Source: Maridesulfovibrio sp. (lineage in GTDB: Bacteria > Desulfobacterota > Desulfovibrionia > Desulfovibrionales > Desulfovibrionaceae). From it: a DNA stretch of 64,000 bases. Shown here one piece after another: positions 53,521-60,983 of this stretch. The stretch is taken from assembly GCF_963666665.1 (NCBI RefSeq), contig NZ_OY762999.1:4258001-4322000 (forward strand), in the 5' to 3' direction. Position 1 is the stretch's first letter. Each line of letters opens with the position of its first letter. The notes under the pieces were generated by a model. It did not search any database, was not told where the DNA came from, and was given only the letters and a program-made list of their open reading frames with translations. The position numbers were made by a program, and so were the translations under genes.

Positions 53521-54609
53521 TTAAAGTTTGCCTTCCTTCATGAATCTCAGGCAGGCATCGGCAGCTTTATCAAAATTCACACCGCCGCTGATTTCAATGA
53601 GAGTTGTCTTTGACAGAAAATCAGCATAGGCGTCAACATCTGGATCCATTTCATTTTCAGGGGAGTCCGGAAGGTAGAAGAGTCCGGTCCCTTTCATAAA
53701 GGCTGGAAGCAGGTCCTTACGTTCCTTGGGATCAACAATCTTTATTTCCGTTTCAGAGTTGTTGCGCTGCCAATTCAGGATAACCAGTCCGCTCATGGGT
53801 GCCTTGAGGATGAATTTGTTCCTGCCGTAGCATTCATCAATGAGGGCATCGTATTTATGCTCCAGCTCCCAGAGTTCTTCCTTGGACATGGACATGAATT
53901 TTTTCTTGTCTTCAGGCGTAACGATGCAGGAAAGGTCAGGGTTGTTTAATGCTGTTCCCGGGTTGATGCGTGGTTGTTTGGCAACTCCGTACATAGTCAG
54001 GGAGTCGCCATTGTCTTCAGCCATTACCCGGTCATTGCTGACGAAAGTCGTTCCACGGCTCATCAGGTGCAGGGCAAGTGTTGACTTACCCATGCCGGAG
54101 AAACCGGCCATGGCAATGCCTCGTCCGTTTTCAATAACGCCTGCGGCATGTCCGAGTAAGCAGCCATTGTTAAGCTTGAACTCTATGAAGCGGTTATTGA
54201 TGAAGTTAATGAGCTGGTTGGAGTTTTCAATGCAGGGACCGATGGCTATGTTTTCTCCTTCACCGAAGATGAAGATCATTCCGGTCAGTCTTTTGTAGAC
54301 CACGCGCCCATCTGGAAGATTATGGAATTCTTCCTTGATTTTGCTCTTGCCGGGATCAGGCTGCTTTACGGTGTATTCAAGGCCGAGGTCCACTGCAGGG
54401 CATTCGTGGGCGGTGATCAGGATATCGCCTTTGTCGGCGTCGATAAGAAATTCTTTGAAGTAATTATTCAGGTCAGCCAACAGTTCGGAACTGTTGACCC
54501 GTGTTTCAATTACGCAGCCTCCGAAATCAATAAACAGGGACTTGGTGGCCGGGAATTCTTTGCGGTATTTTCCAACAATTGCTGATCTGGTCATTGCAGT
54601 CTGGTTCAT
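53521..54609 (-). CDS. HprK-related kinase B (GAK system)
   Basis: 362 residues. A P-loop typical of HPr kinase/phosphorylase is at GFSGMGKSTLALHLMSRG, followed by FVSNDRVMAEDNG, which corresponds to the HprK catalytic ADDRV block with Asn in place of one Asp. Another conserved region is GVAKQPRINPGTALNN. The N-terminal 140 residues are not HPr-kinase-like. No HPr or PTS gene is in the window, so the target is not classical HPr. Its ATG overlaps the stop of the ATP-grasp gene (TAATG), showing translational coupling. Confidence 0.88.
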   Translation of the reverse strand: MNQTAMTRSAIVGKYRKEFPATKSLFIDFGGCVIETRVNSSELLADLNNYFKEFLIDADKGDILITAHECPAVDLGLEYTVKQPDPGKSKIKEEFHNLPDGRVVYKRLTGMIFIFGEGENIAIGPCIENSNQLINFINNRFIEFKLNNGCLLGHAAGVIENGRGIAMAGFSGMGKSTLALHLMSRGTTFVSNDRVMAEDNGDSLTMYGVAKQPRINPGTALNNPDLSCIVTPEDKKKFMSMSKEELWELEHKYDALIDECYGRNKFILKAPMSGLVILNWQRNNSETEIKIVDPKERKDLLPAFMKGTGLFYLPDSPENEMDPDVDAYADFLSKTTLIEISGGVNFDKAADACLRFMKEGKL

Positions 54610-55484
54610 TATCCTTTTACCTTATTGATTACATAGTCTACGTAATGGGCAGCAGCATCAATGCCTCTTGCATCGCGCAGGCCGCGAAAGCCGCCGAAAG
54701 CAGATACTTCAAAGATAAAGGGACCGTCTGGGGTGATGGCTACATCTACACATGTGAAATCAAGGTTGAAGATAGCCTGCGCCTTTTGCGCAAGGTCGAT
54801 GATCTCCTGAGGAGGATCGATGGGAGCGTACTTGCCGCCGTTGACGGTAGTCGTGTTCCAAGAGTCCGTTGTTTTGCAGCGGGCGTAAGTGGTTAGGTAT
54901 TCACCGCCGAGAAAAACGATGCCGAGGTCACTGTCATTAAGGTCGATTGTTTTCTGGATGTACATGGTGTTGTACTCCTTATGATAATCCTCAATGATCC
55001 GGCGGGCGTCAGGGCCGGGTTTGAGCACGAACATGCCTCTGGCCTTGGTGCTGTAGAGTGGCTTGAATACTGCCTCGCCGTATTCTTCCACTGCCGCAAG
55101 GGCGTGGTCCACGTCTTCGGTAACAGTGGTCGGGGGCATGGGGATATCACCTAATTGCAGGGAAATGGTGCAGGTGAGGCGGTCCAGCACGCGCAGGATG
55201 GAGTAGGGTGAGGAAAAAATCTTTACTCCGCGTCCTTCAAGCATGCGCAGCATTTCAAGGCGGTCCAGCAGGTCCGGTGAGTATTGCCTGCCTATCTTTT
55301 TGATAATCAGCGCGTCATAAGTTGCAAGGTCTTCGCCTTCCACTATGGACCGCCCGGAAGGAAGGTCGAGGCGTACATCCTGCATTTCGAATATCTTTGT
55401 CTCACGGCCTGTTTTTTCGGCCACTGCCTTGGCAAGTTGTTCGGAGGACCATGCGCCTTTTAGTCCGATTACACCTATTTTCAT
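54609..55484 (-). CDS. ATP-grasp enzyme of the GAK system
   Basis: 291 residues from ATG 55484 (AGGTG six bases upstream). RimK-like ATP-grasp: an N-terminal preATP-grasp region (IGVIGLKGAWSSEQLAKAV), DRLTCTISLQLGDIPMPPT, the ATP-binding EAVFKPLYSTKARGMFVL, and a C-terminal metal/phosphate site FTCVDVAITPDGPFIFEVSAFG. The usual FEVN reads FEVS, typical of the GAK subset as far as I recall. ATP-grasp enzymes join a carboxylate to an amine or thiol through an acyl-phosphate. The acceptor here is unknown. It is translationally coupled to the next gene. Confidence 0.9.
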   Translation of the reverse strand: MKIGVIGLKGAWSSEQLAKAVAEKTGRETKIFEMQDVRLDLPSGRSIVEGEDLATYDALIIKKIGRQYSPDLLDRLEMLRMLEGRGVKIFSSPYSILRVLDRLTCTISLQLGDIPMPPTTVTEDVDHALAAVEEYGEAVFKPLYSTKARGMFVLKPGPDARRIIEDYHKEYNTMYIQKTIDLNDSDLGIVFLGGEYLTTYARCKTTDSWNTTTVNGGKYAPIDPPQEIIDLAQKAQAIFNLDFTCVDVAITPDGPFIFEVSAFGGFRGLRDARGIDAAAHYVDYVINKVKG

Positions 55485-55507
55485 TTTCAGCACCTTTTCT
55501 TAAGCTT

Positions 55508-57160
55508 TTAGTAATGAAGGATGTCTTCCGGCAGGATGAAATTATTCCATTTACCGCTGTATCTGTTCATCTTTTCCAGCAGAAACATGGAACGGTTGAA
55601 CATTTCCTTGGCAAAAGTGTAGTTGAATTCGAAACGGGTGGATGTGTAGAAGGAACGAGCTAAAGCAAGGGCAAGGCGGGCCTGCCAAGTCTCGTCGTTG
55701 TTTTCCTGTGCGAATTCTTCCGCAAAGCTGTACATGCGCGAAATAACGGCATTGATTTTGTTTCTGATAGGCCGTTCGAAGACCGGCATACGGAAGCCGG
55801 AGACAAGGAAGACAGAAAGGTCCTGAATGTAGTCAAAGTCACGGGAACGGTGCAGGTCGATGAATCTGACCCTTTCGTCCACATTGCTGTAAACTACATT
55901 GTTGCAGTTGAAGTCACCGTGGATGAAGACAGTGAAAGGGGCCGGAAGTGTTTTTTCGATGGCCGCGCATTCCTTAAGCAGTTCTTCGGAGGAAACAATC
56001 TCAGCATTTCCCATTTGACGGGCAGTGCGGTGAAATTCAGGGTGAACCTGTAAGACACCGTTTTGTCTGGATTTGAGCTGGGCCATGAAGGTTGTCCGCG
56101 CAGGGCCTTCTTTTTTGGTGATGCTCCAGACATGGCGCAGGGTTTGTTCAAGGGTGAACAGCGCGTTTTCAAGGTCTGCGTCATCAGAGGTCAGGATCAT
56201 GGTGTCGAGAGTACATCCGGGCAGGAACTCGACCAGCATGGAACCTTTGTTTTCATCCTTGTTTTCGTGGAAGCCGAAGATTTCCGGAACCATGCCCGGA
56301 AACCGTTTGTTCCATTGTTCAAGGCTGTTTCTTTCCAGCTTGATTTTGTCGAGATTCCCTTCTTTGTAAATACTTCCCTGTGCCACCGGGGGAGCCTGTT
56401 CCTTCTCTTTGGTCTGAACACGGCCTATTCGGCAACCGGAACGCGATCCCCAGATACCCTGAAAGTCGATATCCGAGAAGGAACCGTCGTAACCGGAAAC
56501 GCTCAAGGTCTGCTGCAAAGATTCAAACTGCTCAATTTTGATGCGTTCGCCGAGGATGGAAAAAATGATTGCTTCCCCTATGTTGAGCAGGGAATCGCCT
56601 ATTCTTTCAAGATAGCGGAAAATGAAGAGGCAGGTTACGCGGTCAGGAATATTTTTGCCGCTGCCCATTTCGGCCATAATGCGGTTGAAATTGTCCTTGT
56701 AGAGTGAATCCAGCCGGTATTCTGATTTACAGATTTCAAGGGCCAGAGGCATATCTTCCGAACTGAAACCTTCAGCAATTTTTGCAACGGTTTCTTCGAT
56801 GATATCAAAGGCTTCGGCGCACTCATAACGGTTAACGCAACCTTTGTCCTCCAGATAGGCCATCTGGTTGATAATGTTGACGCAATGATCGCCGATGCGT
56901 TCCAGATTGACCGATGAAACCTGAATGCCCCTGATCTTGTTCAGCATCTTGGTGTCGAGGTCCATGGTGCTGTTGATGCGGGAATAAGACTTGTTTTCGA
57001 TAACAGTCTTCAGGTTATCAATATAGTCGTCGCGAGAGGTTATCTTGCGAAACAGGGAACGGGAGGGCGAAGCCACGAATTCCCGGGTAGCCTTAAGTTG
57101 ATTCAATACCTCGAGGATGAGGAACTTGAAGTTTTCATCCAACCCTTCAAATGTGAGCAT
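55508..57160 (-). CDS. PhoU-domain/aminoglycoside-phosphotransferase fusion
   Basis: 550 residues. The N-terminal 220 residues form a PhoU-like helical bundle with two internal repeats (NLERIGDHCVNIINQ and YLERIGDSLLNIGEA). The C-terminal half is an APH/choline-kinase-like domain: MLVEFLPGCTLDTM, the catalytic loop FIHGDFNCNNVVYS with HGDxxxxN, and VRFIDLHRSRDFDYIQDLSVFL with the metal-binding Asp. A PhoU domain binds metal clusters and regulators of phosphate uptake; the fusion to a kinase is unusual. It starts three bases after the stop of the amphi-Trp gene and ends 23 bases before the ATP-grasp gene. Confidence 0.85.
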   Translation of the reverse strand: MLTFEGLDENFKFLILEVLNQLKATREFVASPSRSLFRKITSRDDYIDNLKTVIENKSYSRINSTMDLDTKMLNKIRGIQVSSVNLERIGDHCVNIINQMAYLEDKGCVNRYECAEAFDIIEETVAKIAEGFSSEDMPLALEICKSEYRLDSLYKDNFNRIMAEMGSGKNIPDRVTCLFIFRYLERIGDSLLNIGEAIIFSILGERIKIEQFESLQQTLSVSGYDGSFSDIDFQGIWGSRSGCRIGRVQTKEKEQAPPVAQGSIYKEGNLDKIKLERNSLEQWNKRFPGMVPEIFGFHENKDENKGSMLVEFLPGCTLDTMILTSDDADLENALFTLEQTLRHVWSITKKEGPARTTFMAQLKSRQNGVLQVHPEFHRTARQMGNAEIVSSEELLKECAAIEKTLPAPFTVFIHGDFNCNNVVYSNVDERVRFIDLHRSRDFDYIQDLSVFLVSGFRMPVFERPIRNKINAVISRMYSFAEEFAQENNDETWQARLALALARSFYTSTRFEFNYTFAKEMFNRSMFLLEKMNRYSGKWNNFILPEDILHY

Positions 57161-57163
57161 AAT

Positions 57164-57436
57164 TTAAGTGTCGATGTTTAGGGTTTTGTCGCTGGGGTTT
57201 TCGTCCCTGTCGGAATCTTTCCAGGCGATTTTTATGTTTATCTTGTTGCCATTTTCTTTACGTTTTGCTTTTACAGTGAAGTTGAGCAGCCCTTCTGGGT
57301 GGAGCTCGATTTCGTCACCGTTGGTGGAAAGTTTGATAGTTCCGGACTCAAACCCTTCCACAAGGGATAGCAGAAATGTACGGATTGTTTCCGTATCCTG
57401 CAGTGATTCAAATATAAATTTCTTTTCACTTGCCAT
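57164..57436 (-). CDS. amphi-Trp domain protein (GAK operon)
   Basis: 90 residues, nearly all one amphi-Trp domain: KFIFESLQDTETIRTFLLSL, the repeat ESGTIKLSTNGDEIELHPEG, and the terminal INIKIAWKD with the conserved Trp72. GGAG lies seven bases before the ATG. It is shorter than the copy at 51.9 kb and lacks its charged tail. It lies three bases before the PhoU-APH gene, so the two are surely co-translated. It is separated by 97 bases from the PHP-like gene upstream. A carrier or adaptor role is possible. Confidence 0.88.
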   Translation of the reverse strand: MASEKKFIFESLQDTETIRTFLLSLVEGFESGTIKLSTNGDEIELHPEGLLNFTVKAKRKENGNKINIKIAWKDSDRDENPSDKTLNIDT

Positions 57437-57532
57437 CAGAAATCTCCATAGATGTTTTGCTGCTTACTAGCACTTTAGGTAATGATAATGATTGCAGCAA
57501 GGTAACGATTCGATGACGAAGATATAATTATG

Positions 57533-58675
57533 CTAGCCAGCCATGCGGGATTTGTATTCCTGTATTACTGAATGACGGTCAATCCCGGCCACAATAAGTT
57601 TTTTCCTTATATTCAGGTCGTCCCAAGCAGGCTGCAGGCCTATTTCCCGGCCTGCTTTGGCCGCGTCCTGAGTATCCAGCGGCTTGGTCTTTTCACTCAT
57701 ATGGCAGTCGTCGCCCATGAATATGAGCAGTTCCTTGCTTCCGGCAGAGCGGGACGCGTTTTGCTCGTTGACCACGGAAATCAGGAAGTCGGTGTAGCGC
57801 TGGGATTGCGGATTCCAGACCTCAATGCCGTCCACATCGTATTTTGCCAGCAGGATAGGCCAGAACTCTTCCGGGTGCGGAATTACCACGCAGCCGCCGA
57901 GTGAACGCGCTTCTTCGATTACCTCAGTGGCCCGGTAGAAGAATTTCAGGGAAAAGTCGGCTTTGACCTGCTTTTTAACTCCCTTGAGATAGGCCTGAAT
58001 GCGGTTGATCAGGTTATCGCCGTATTTGGGGCGCATGGCGTCAAAGTAATTGCTCAGCAGTTTGTTCTTAATGGAATCCTTGGGCACGGTAGACCACTCT
58101 TCATCAAGCATGGTCTGGATTTTTGTTACGTAGACCCGGACCATTTCAACAAGGTCTTCATCAGCACCGGTGGCTTTGGCCGCCTTCTCCACTCGTTCTG
58201 TCATGGGTTTGGTAATGGAGTCCATGTATTCGAAAAGCTGGGAGGAGCGGTATTTAAAGGTATGAGCCAGCATGGATTTAAGTACATGGGCTTCTTTGAC
58301 CTTTTCATTTTCAAAATGAAGCAGGAGCTGTACTTTCTGGTTGAATCCGCTGGCATAGCAGTCCACTTCAACTCCGGTGTAATCTCCGTAACTCATGAGC
58401 ACATTGTGCTGTGTGGGGATCATCAGTTTGTCATGCACATTGGGGAACATTTTTTCCACGCGCTGGGAAATGTATTTGAATGGCACGAATTCAGGGTGCC
58501 AGTGCACAGCCAGCAGGGTTTCCTGCCGGGCGTGGATTTTTGAGGGGGTGACCACCTGCTCTACCTGCCAGTCGGCAAGCTCGGTGGAGATTACATCATG
58601 GAACCGAGCACGGTCCTCATCTGTTATTTCAGGGGAAACTGTTACTGCCGCGGGGCAGGAGGCTGCTACGTTCAT
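57533..58675 (-). CDS. PHP-like metal-dependent protein of the GAK cassette
   Basis: 380 residues. Candidate metal ligands lie in LLAVHWHPEFVPFK (near 55), VVIPHPEEFWP (near 275) and FMGDDCHMSEKTKP (near 325), an arrangement like PHP-type phosphoesterases. Between these sits an inserted helical region (150-240) with coiled-coil character. A phosphatase or hydrolase activity is possible. AAGGA precedes the ATG; its start is nine bases after the XXXCH gene. It is conserved as part of this cassette as far as I recall, but the family has no established activity. Confidence 0.75.
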   Translation of the reverse strand: MNVAASCPAAVTVSPEITDEDRARFHDVISTELADWQVEQVVTPSKIHARQETLLAVHWHPEFVPFKYISQRVEKMFPNVHDKLMIPTQHNVLMSYGDYTGVEVDCYASGFNQKVQLLLHFENEKVKEAHVLKSMLAHTFKYRSSQLFEYMDSITKPMTERVEKAAKATGADEDLVEMVRVYVTKIQTMLDEEWSTVPKDSIKNKLLSNYFDAMRPKYGDNLINRIQAYLKGVKKQVKADFSLKFFYRATEVIEEARSLGGCVVIPHPEEFWPILLAKYDVDGIEVWNPQSQRYTDFLISVVNEQNASRSAGSKELLIFMGDDCHMSEKTKPLDTQDAAKAGREIGLQPAWDDLNIRKKLIVAGIDRHSVIQEYKSRMAG

Positions 58676-58684
58676 GTTGTCCTT

Positions 58685-59251
58685 TTATTTGTACCTTGAA
58701 TGGCAGTGGGCGGTGATGCTGTTTATCTCGTCACAGGCGTTGTGGGCAGATTCTATGTCTGAATCATTGCATGCTTGCTGAAACTTATCACAGGCGGCGG
58801 TAAATTCGTCATAGTATTCATCTCCATGGCCTTCAAAACTGACCATGGTTCGTGAATCTGCCATGAATTCTTCCACTACTTCAAGCGGGGGGAGGGTTCC
58901 CGCATGTACTGATTTAAAGATTACCTTAAAGGATGCTTTCATCCGCTTTTTTAGGCTCTTGTAGCTACTCTTGGTACTGTTGTCCTGTTCTGCGGGTGAA
59001 GGAATCTCTGCTTCTGATGGGTCTTCCTGTTCGCTGGATATGGAAGTGGGCATGGGCTTGGCAGTGACTTTAACGGCGGTATGTCCATATTCATTGCGGA
59101 TATTGATCTTCAGCTTTTTGAACCCCTCAATCATTACAAGATAGGCGTCTTCTTCCGAGGCTCCGCCTTCAAGTGCGTCCGCAATTTTACGAAGGAATTC
59201 CGGGAGTTCTCCGGGTTGTATATATTTTTCGATTTTGCTTTTTTTAGCCAT
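58685..59251 (-). CDS. XXXCH-domain protein, first gene of the GAK operon
   Basis: 188 residues. Residues 1-65 look like an amphi-Trp-type segment (KIEKYIQPGELPEFLRKIADALEG, then KLKINIRNEYGHTAVKVTAK). Residues 66-95 are a serine- and glutamate-rich linker. The last 85 residues are a helical domain ending NACDEINSITAHCHSRYK, the XXXCH pattern: it resembles a four-helix cytochrome c' but keeps only the C-terminal CH of the haem motif. No signal peptide is seen, so it is likely cytoplasmic. AGGAG precedes the ATG. It is the likely leader of the operon. Confidence 0.85.
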   Translation of the reverse strand: MAKKSKIEKYIQPGELPEFLRKIADALEGGASEEDAYLVMIEGFKKLKINIRNEYGHTAVKVTAKPMPTSISSEQEDPSEAEIPSPAEQDNSTKSSYKSLKKRMKASFKVIFKSVHAGTLPPLEVVEEFMADSRTMVSFEGHGDEYYDEFTAACDKFQQACNDSDIESAHNACDEINSITAHCHSRYK

Positions 59252-59322
59252 CCCTTTCTCCTGATCTGCAAGATTTAAGTAGGGGTTATCATGGTAGAAA
59301 CTAAGATTGATAGCTGATTTTT

Positions 59323-59354
59323 ACTTTGTAAGTATCGCGAAACTATTACAAGTT
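59323..59354. promoter_or_regulatory. candidate operator upstream of the GAK operon
   Basis: Inverted repeat TTGTAA (59326-59331) and TTACAA (59346-59351) with a 14-base spacer containing CGCG, about 75 bases before the first GAK gene. Wider arms (ACTTTGTAA, TTACAAGTT) also nearly pair. The position suits a dimeric regulator at the promoter. No matching regulator is known to me. Confidence 0.35.
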
Positions 59355-59400
59355 TGCAACGTTAAGATTCAATTATAACCCTATCAGAGTTTGAAACGCA

Positions 59401-59434
59401 AAAGCCCGCTGGCATTGTTGCATGCCTGCGGGCC
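59401..59434 (-). terminator. terminator of the HD hydrolase gene
   Basis: Stem GCCCGCTGGCAT with ATGCCTGCGGGC (one mismatch), followed on the minus strand by TTTT, about 28 bases after the stop of the HD-domain gene. Confidence 0.8.
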
Positions 59435-59462
59435 TTATCGGGTAATTATTCGGGAGCGGCGT

Positions 59463-59987
59463 TTAGTCTTCGGCAATGGCAAGCTCTTCAAGGTTTTTGC
59501 CGGTTTCCTGTTCAATGGAGGTTTTGATGCGCAGGGCAACTTCCTTGCTTTGTTTAAGTTTAGCAAGAAGTCCTTCATCTGTGCAGGACTCGATTTTATG
59601 GTCAAACATATAAACGACAGTGACCATCTGATCGCCTTTAACAAGCTTATCGGCAATAAAGACGATTTCTTTTTCGGTAACCGGAAGATCGCCGGAAAAT
59701 TCAATGTCGTTATGGGCGGCAACAATGTCCGCTACTTCGTCATAGCCGTTCTCGCGCACAATAGCGGCTCCGGCAGCAGCATGGTTCGGCTGTCCCTTGG
59801 CAATGTCATGCAGAAGGGCAGCAGCAGTGATCAGGGCCATATTCGGTCCGCGGTCACGCAGCCATTTCAGGTCGCGCCCGATGCGGCGGGCTACATCGCG
59901 TACAATTCGGGAGTGGATGATGCTCGCTTCCGGTGTGTTGTTGGAGGCGAGGAGTTGTTCGCATTTTTCTGGGGTTGGGATGGGCAT
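59463..59987 (-). CDS. HD-domain (HDIG) phosphohydrolase
   Basis: 174 residues. Metal-dependent HD domain with the signature pattern IHSRIVRDVARRIG, ITAAALLHDIAKGQPNHAAAG (the HD pair) and VADIVAAHNDIEFSG, followed by IVFIADKLVKGDQMV. Members hydrolyse phosphoester bonds in nucleotides or related metabolites; the substrate is unknown. AGGA precedes the ATG. Its stop is followed by a terminator. It stands between the GAK operon promoter and the LysR pair, apparently alone. Confidence 0.9.
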   Translation of the reverse strand: MPIPTPEKCEQLLASNNTPEASIIHSRIVRDVARRIGRDLKWLRDRGPNMALITAAALLHDIAKGQPNHAAAGAAIVRENGYDEVADIVAAHNDIEFSGDLPVTEKEIVFIADKLVKGDQMVTVVYMFDHKIESCTDEGLLAKLKQSKEVALRIKTSIEQETGKNLEELAIAED

Positions 59988-60086
59988 GGGGTCGTTTCCT
60001 TTATATAATAATGTAGATTGCGATCGTCGCGATAAATTATGATTTGAATGTCGAATTTATTCTAATCAAAAAATGATCAGAATAAA

Positions 60087-60974
60087 CTATTCATCCATCC
60101 GCTTCTTATAAAACTCAATGAAATTCCTCACCAGCGGAGTTGTGTTTTCTGGATTCCAGGCCATTACCACTTCAAGGGGTGAATAATCGCAATCAACAGG
60201 CTTGAGTACCACTTCGTCCGGGATGATGGATTTGGAGTTGCAATCTGTGAAAGTCCAGCCCAAACCGGAGGCTATAAAGACTGTTCCTGTGTGTTTTCGT
60301 TTATACTTCATCCCAAGCTTGAGTTCCAAGCCTTCCGCCTTAAACTGTTTTTGAATTTTGTGTACCCGCTGCTGACAATATGCTTCCCGGCTGCATATGT
60401 ATGGTAGTTCGGCAAGATCTTTTAATGTAAGTATTTCTTTCTTAGCTAAAGGATGCTTTGCAGGTATAGCTGCGCAGGATTGGGTACGATGTACAGTGTA
60501 ACTGGATAATGACTCGGTGTTTGAGATGTTTCCTGTCAGGAAAGCAATGTGCCTTCTGCCTTCCTGAATCCCTCGAATCTGATCGTGGCTGCTTTCGTCG
60601 TGCAGGATCAGATCAACGTTTGGATACTCTTTCATATAGTCTCCAACGATATCAGGAAAAGACGAGGATAGTGTTAGGTATACAAAGCTGACATGCAGCT
60701 TTCCGGCTGTTCCGTCTCCCATGGCTTGCAGCGTTGCTTTTGAGCGATCCATGATAGCCAGCATTTCCTTGGCTTCTTTGAGGAAATATTTTCCTTCATC
60801 AGTCAGCTCAACCTTGCGGTTGGTGCGTTTGAAAAGCTCGACTTCAAGTTCTTCTTCAAGATTCTGAATCTGTCTGCTGAGCGGCGGTTGCTGAATATGA
60901 AGCCTCTCCGCTGCCTTTCCAAAATGAAGTTCTTCGGCAACAGCCTGAAAATAGCGAAGTTGTCGCATGCGCAT
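60087..60974 (-). CDS. LysR-family regulator, second copy of a tandem pair
   Basis: 295 residues: N-terminal winged helix (MRMRQLRYFQAVAEELHFGKAAERLHIQQ) and a LysR ligand-binding domain. The first 75 or so residues are essentially identical to the neighbouring LysR at 60984-61871, including most silent sites, while the ligand-binding halves have diverged (LTGNISNTESLSSYTVH versus TMKLVDLHGLASMTVH). This indicates a tandem duplication with recent conversion of the DNA-binding part. The two genes are nine bases apart and may share a transcript. Confidence 0.95.
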   Translation of the reverse strand: MRMRQLRYFQAVAEELHFGKAAERLHIQQPPLSRQIQNLEEELEVELFKRTNRKVELTDEGKYFLKEAKEMLAIMDRSKATLQAMGDGTAGKLHVSFVYLTLSSSFPDIVGDYMKEYPNVDLILHDESSHDQIRGIQEGRRHIAFLTGNISNTESLSSYTVHRTQSCAAIPAKHPLAKKEILTLKDLAELPYICSREAYCQQRVHKIQKQFKAEGLELKLGMKYKRKHTGTVFIASGLGWTFTDCNSKSIIPDEVVLKPVDCDYSPLEVVMAWNPENTTPLVRNFIEFYKKRMDE

Positions 60975-60983
60975 AATGATACT

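Noticed and set aside
59435..59725. Alternative frame inside the HD hydrolase gene
   Set aside because: Overlaps the HD gene in another frame; no ribosome site and no known motif.
60056..60088. Inverted repeat TTATTCT...AGAATAA at the end of the second LysR gene
   Set aside because: AT-rich, T run lies in the loop rather than after the stem; not convincing as a terminator.
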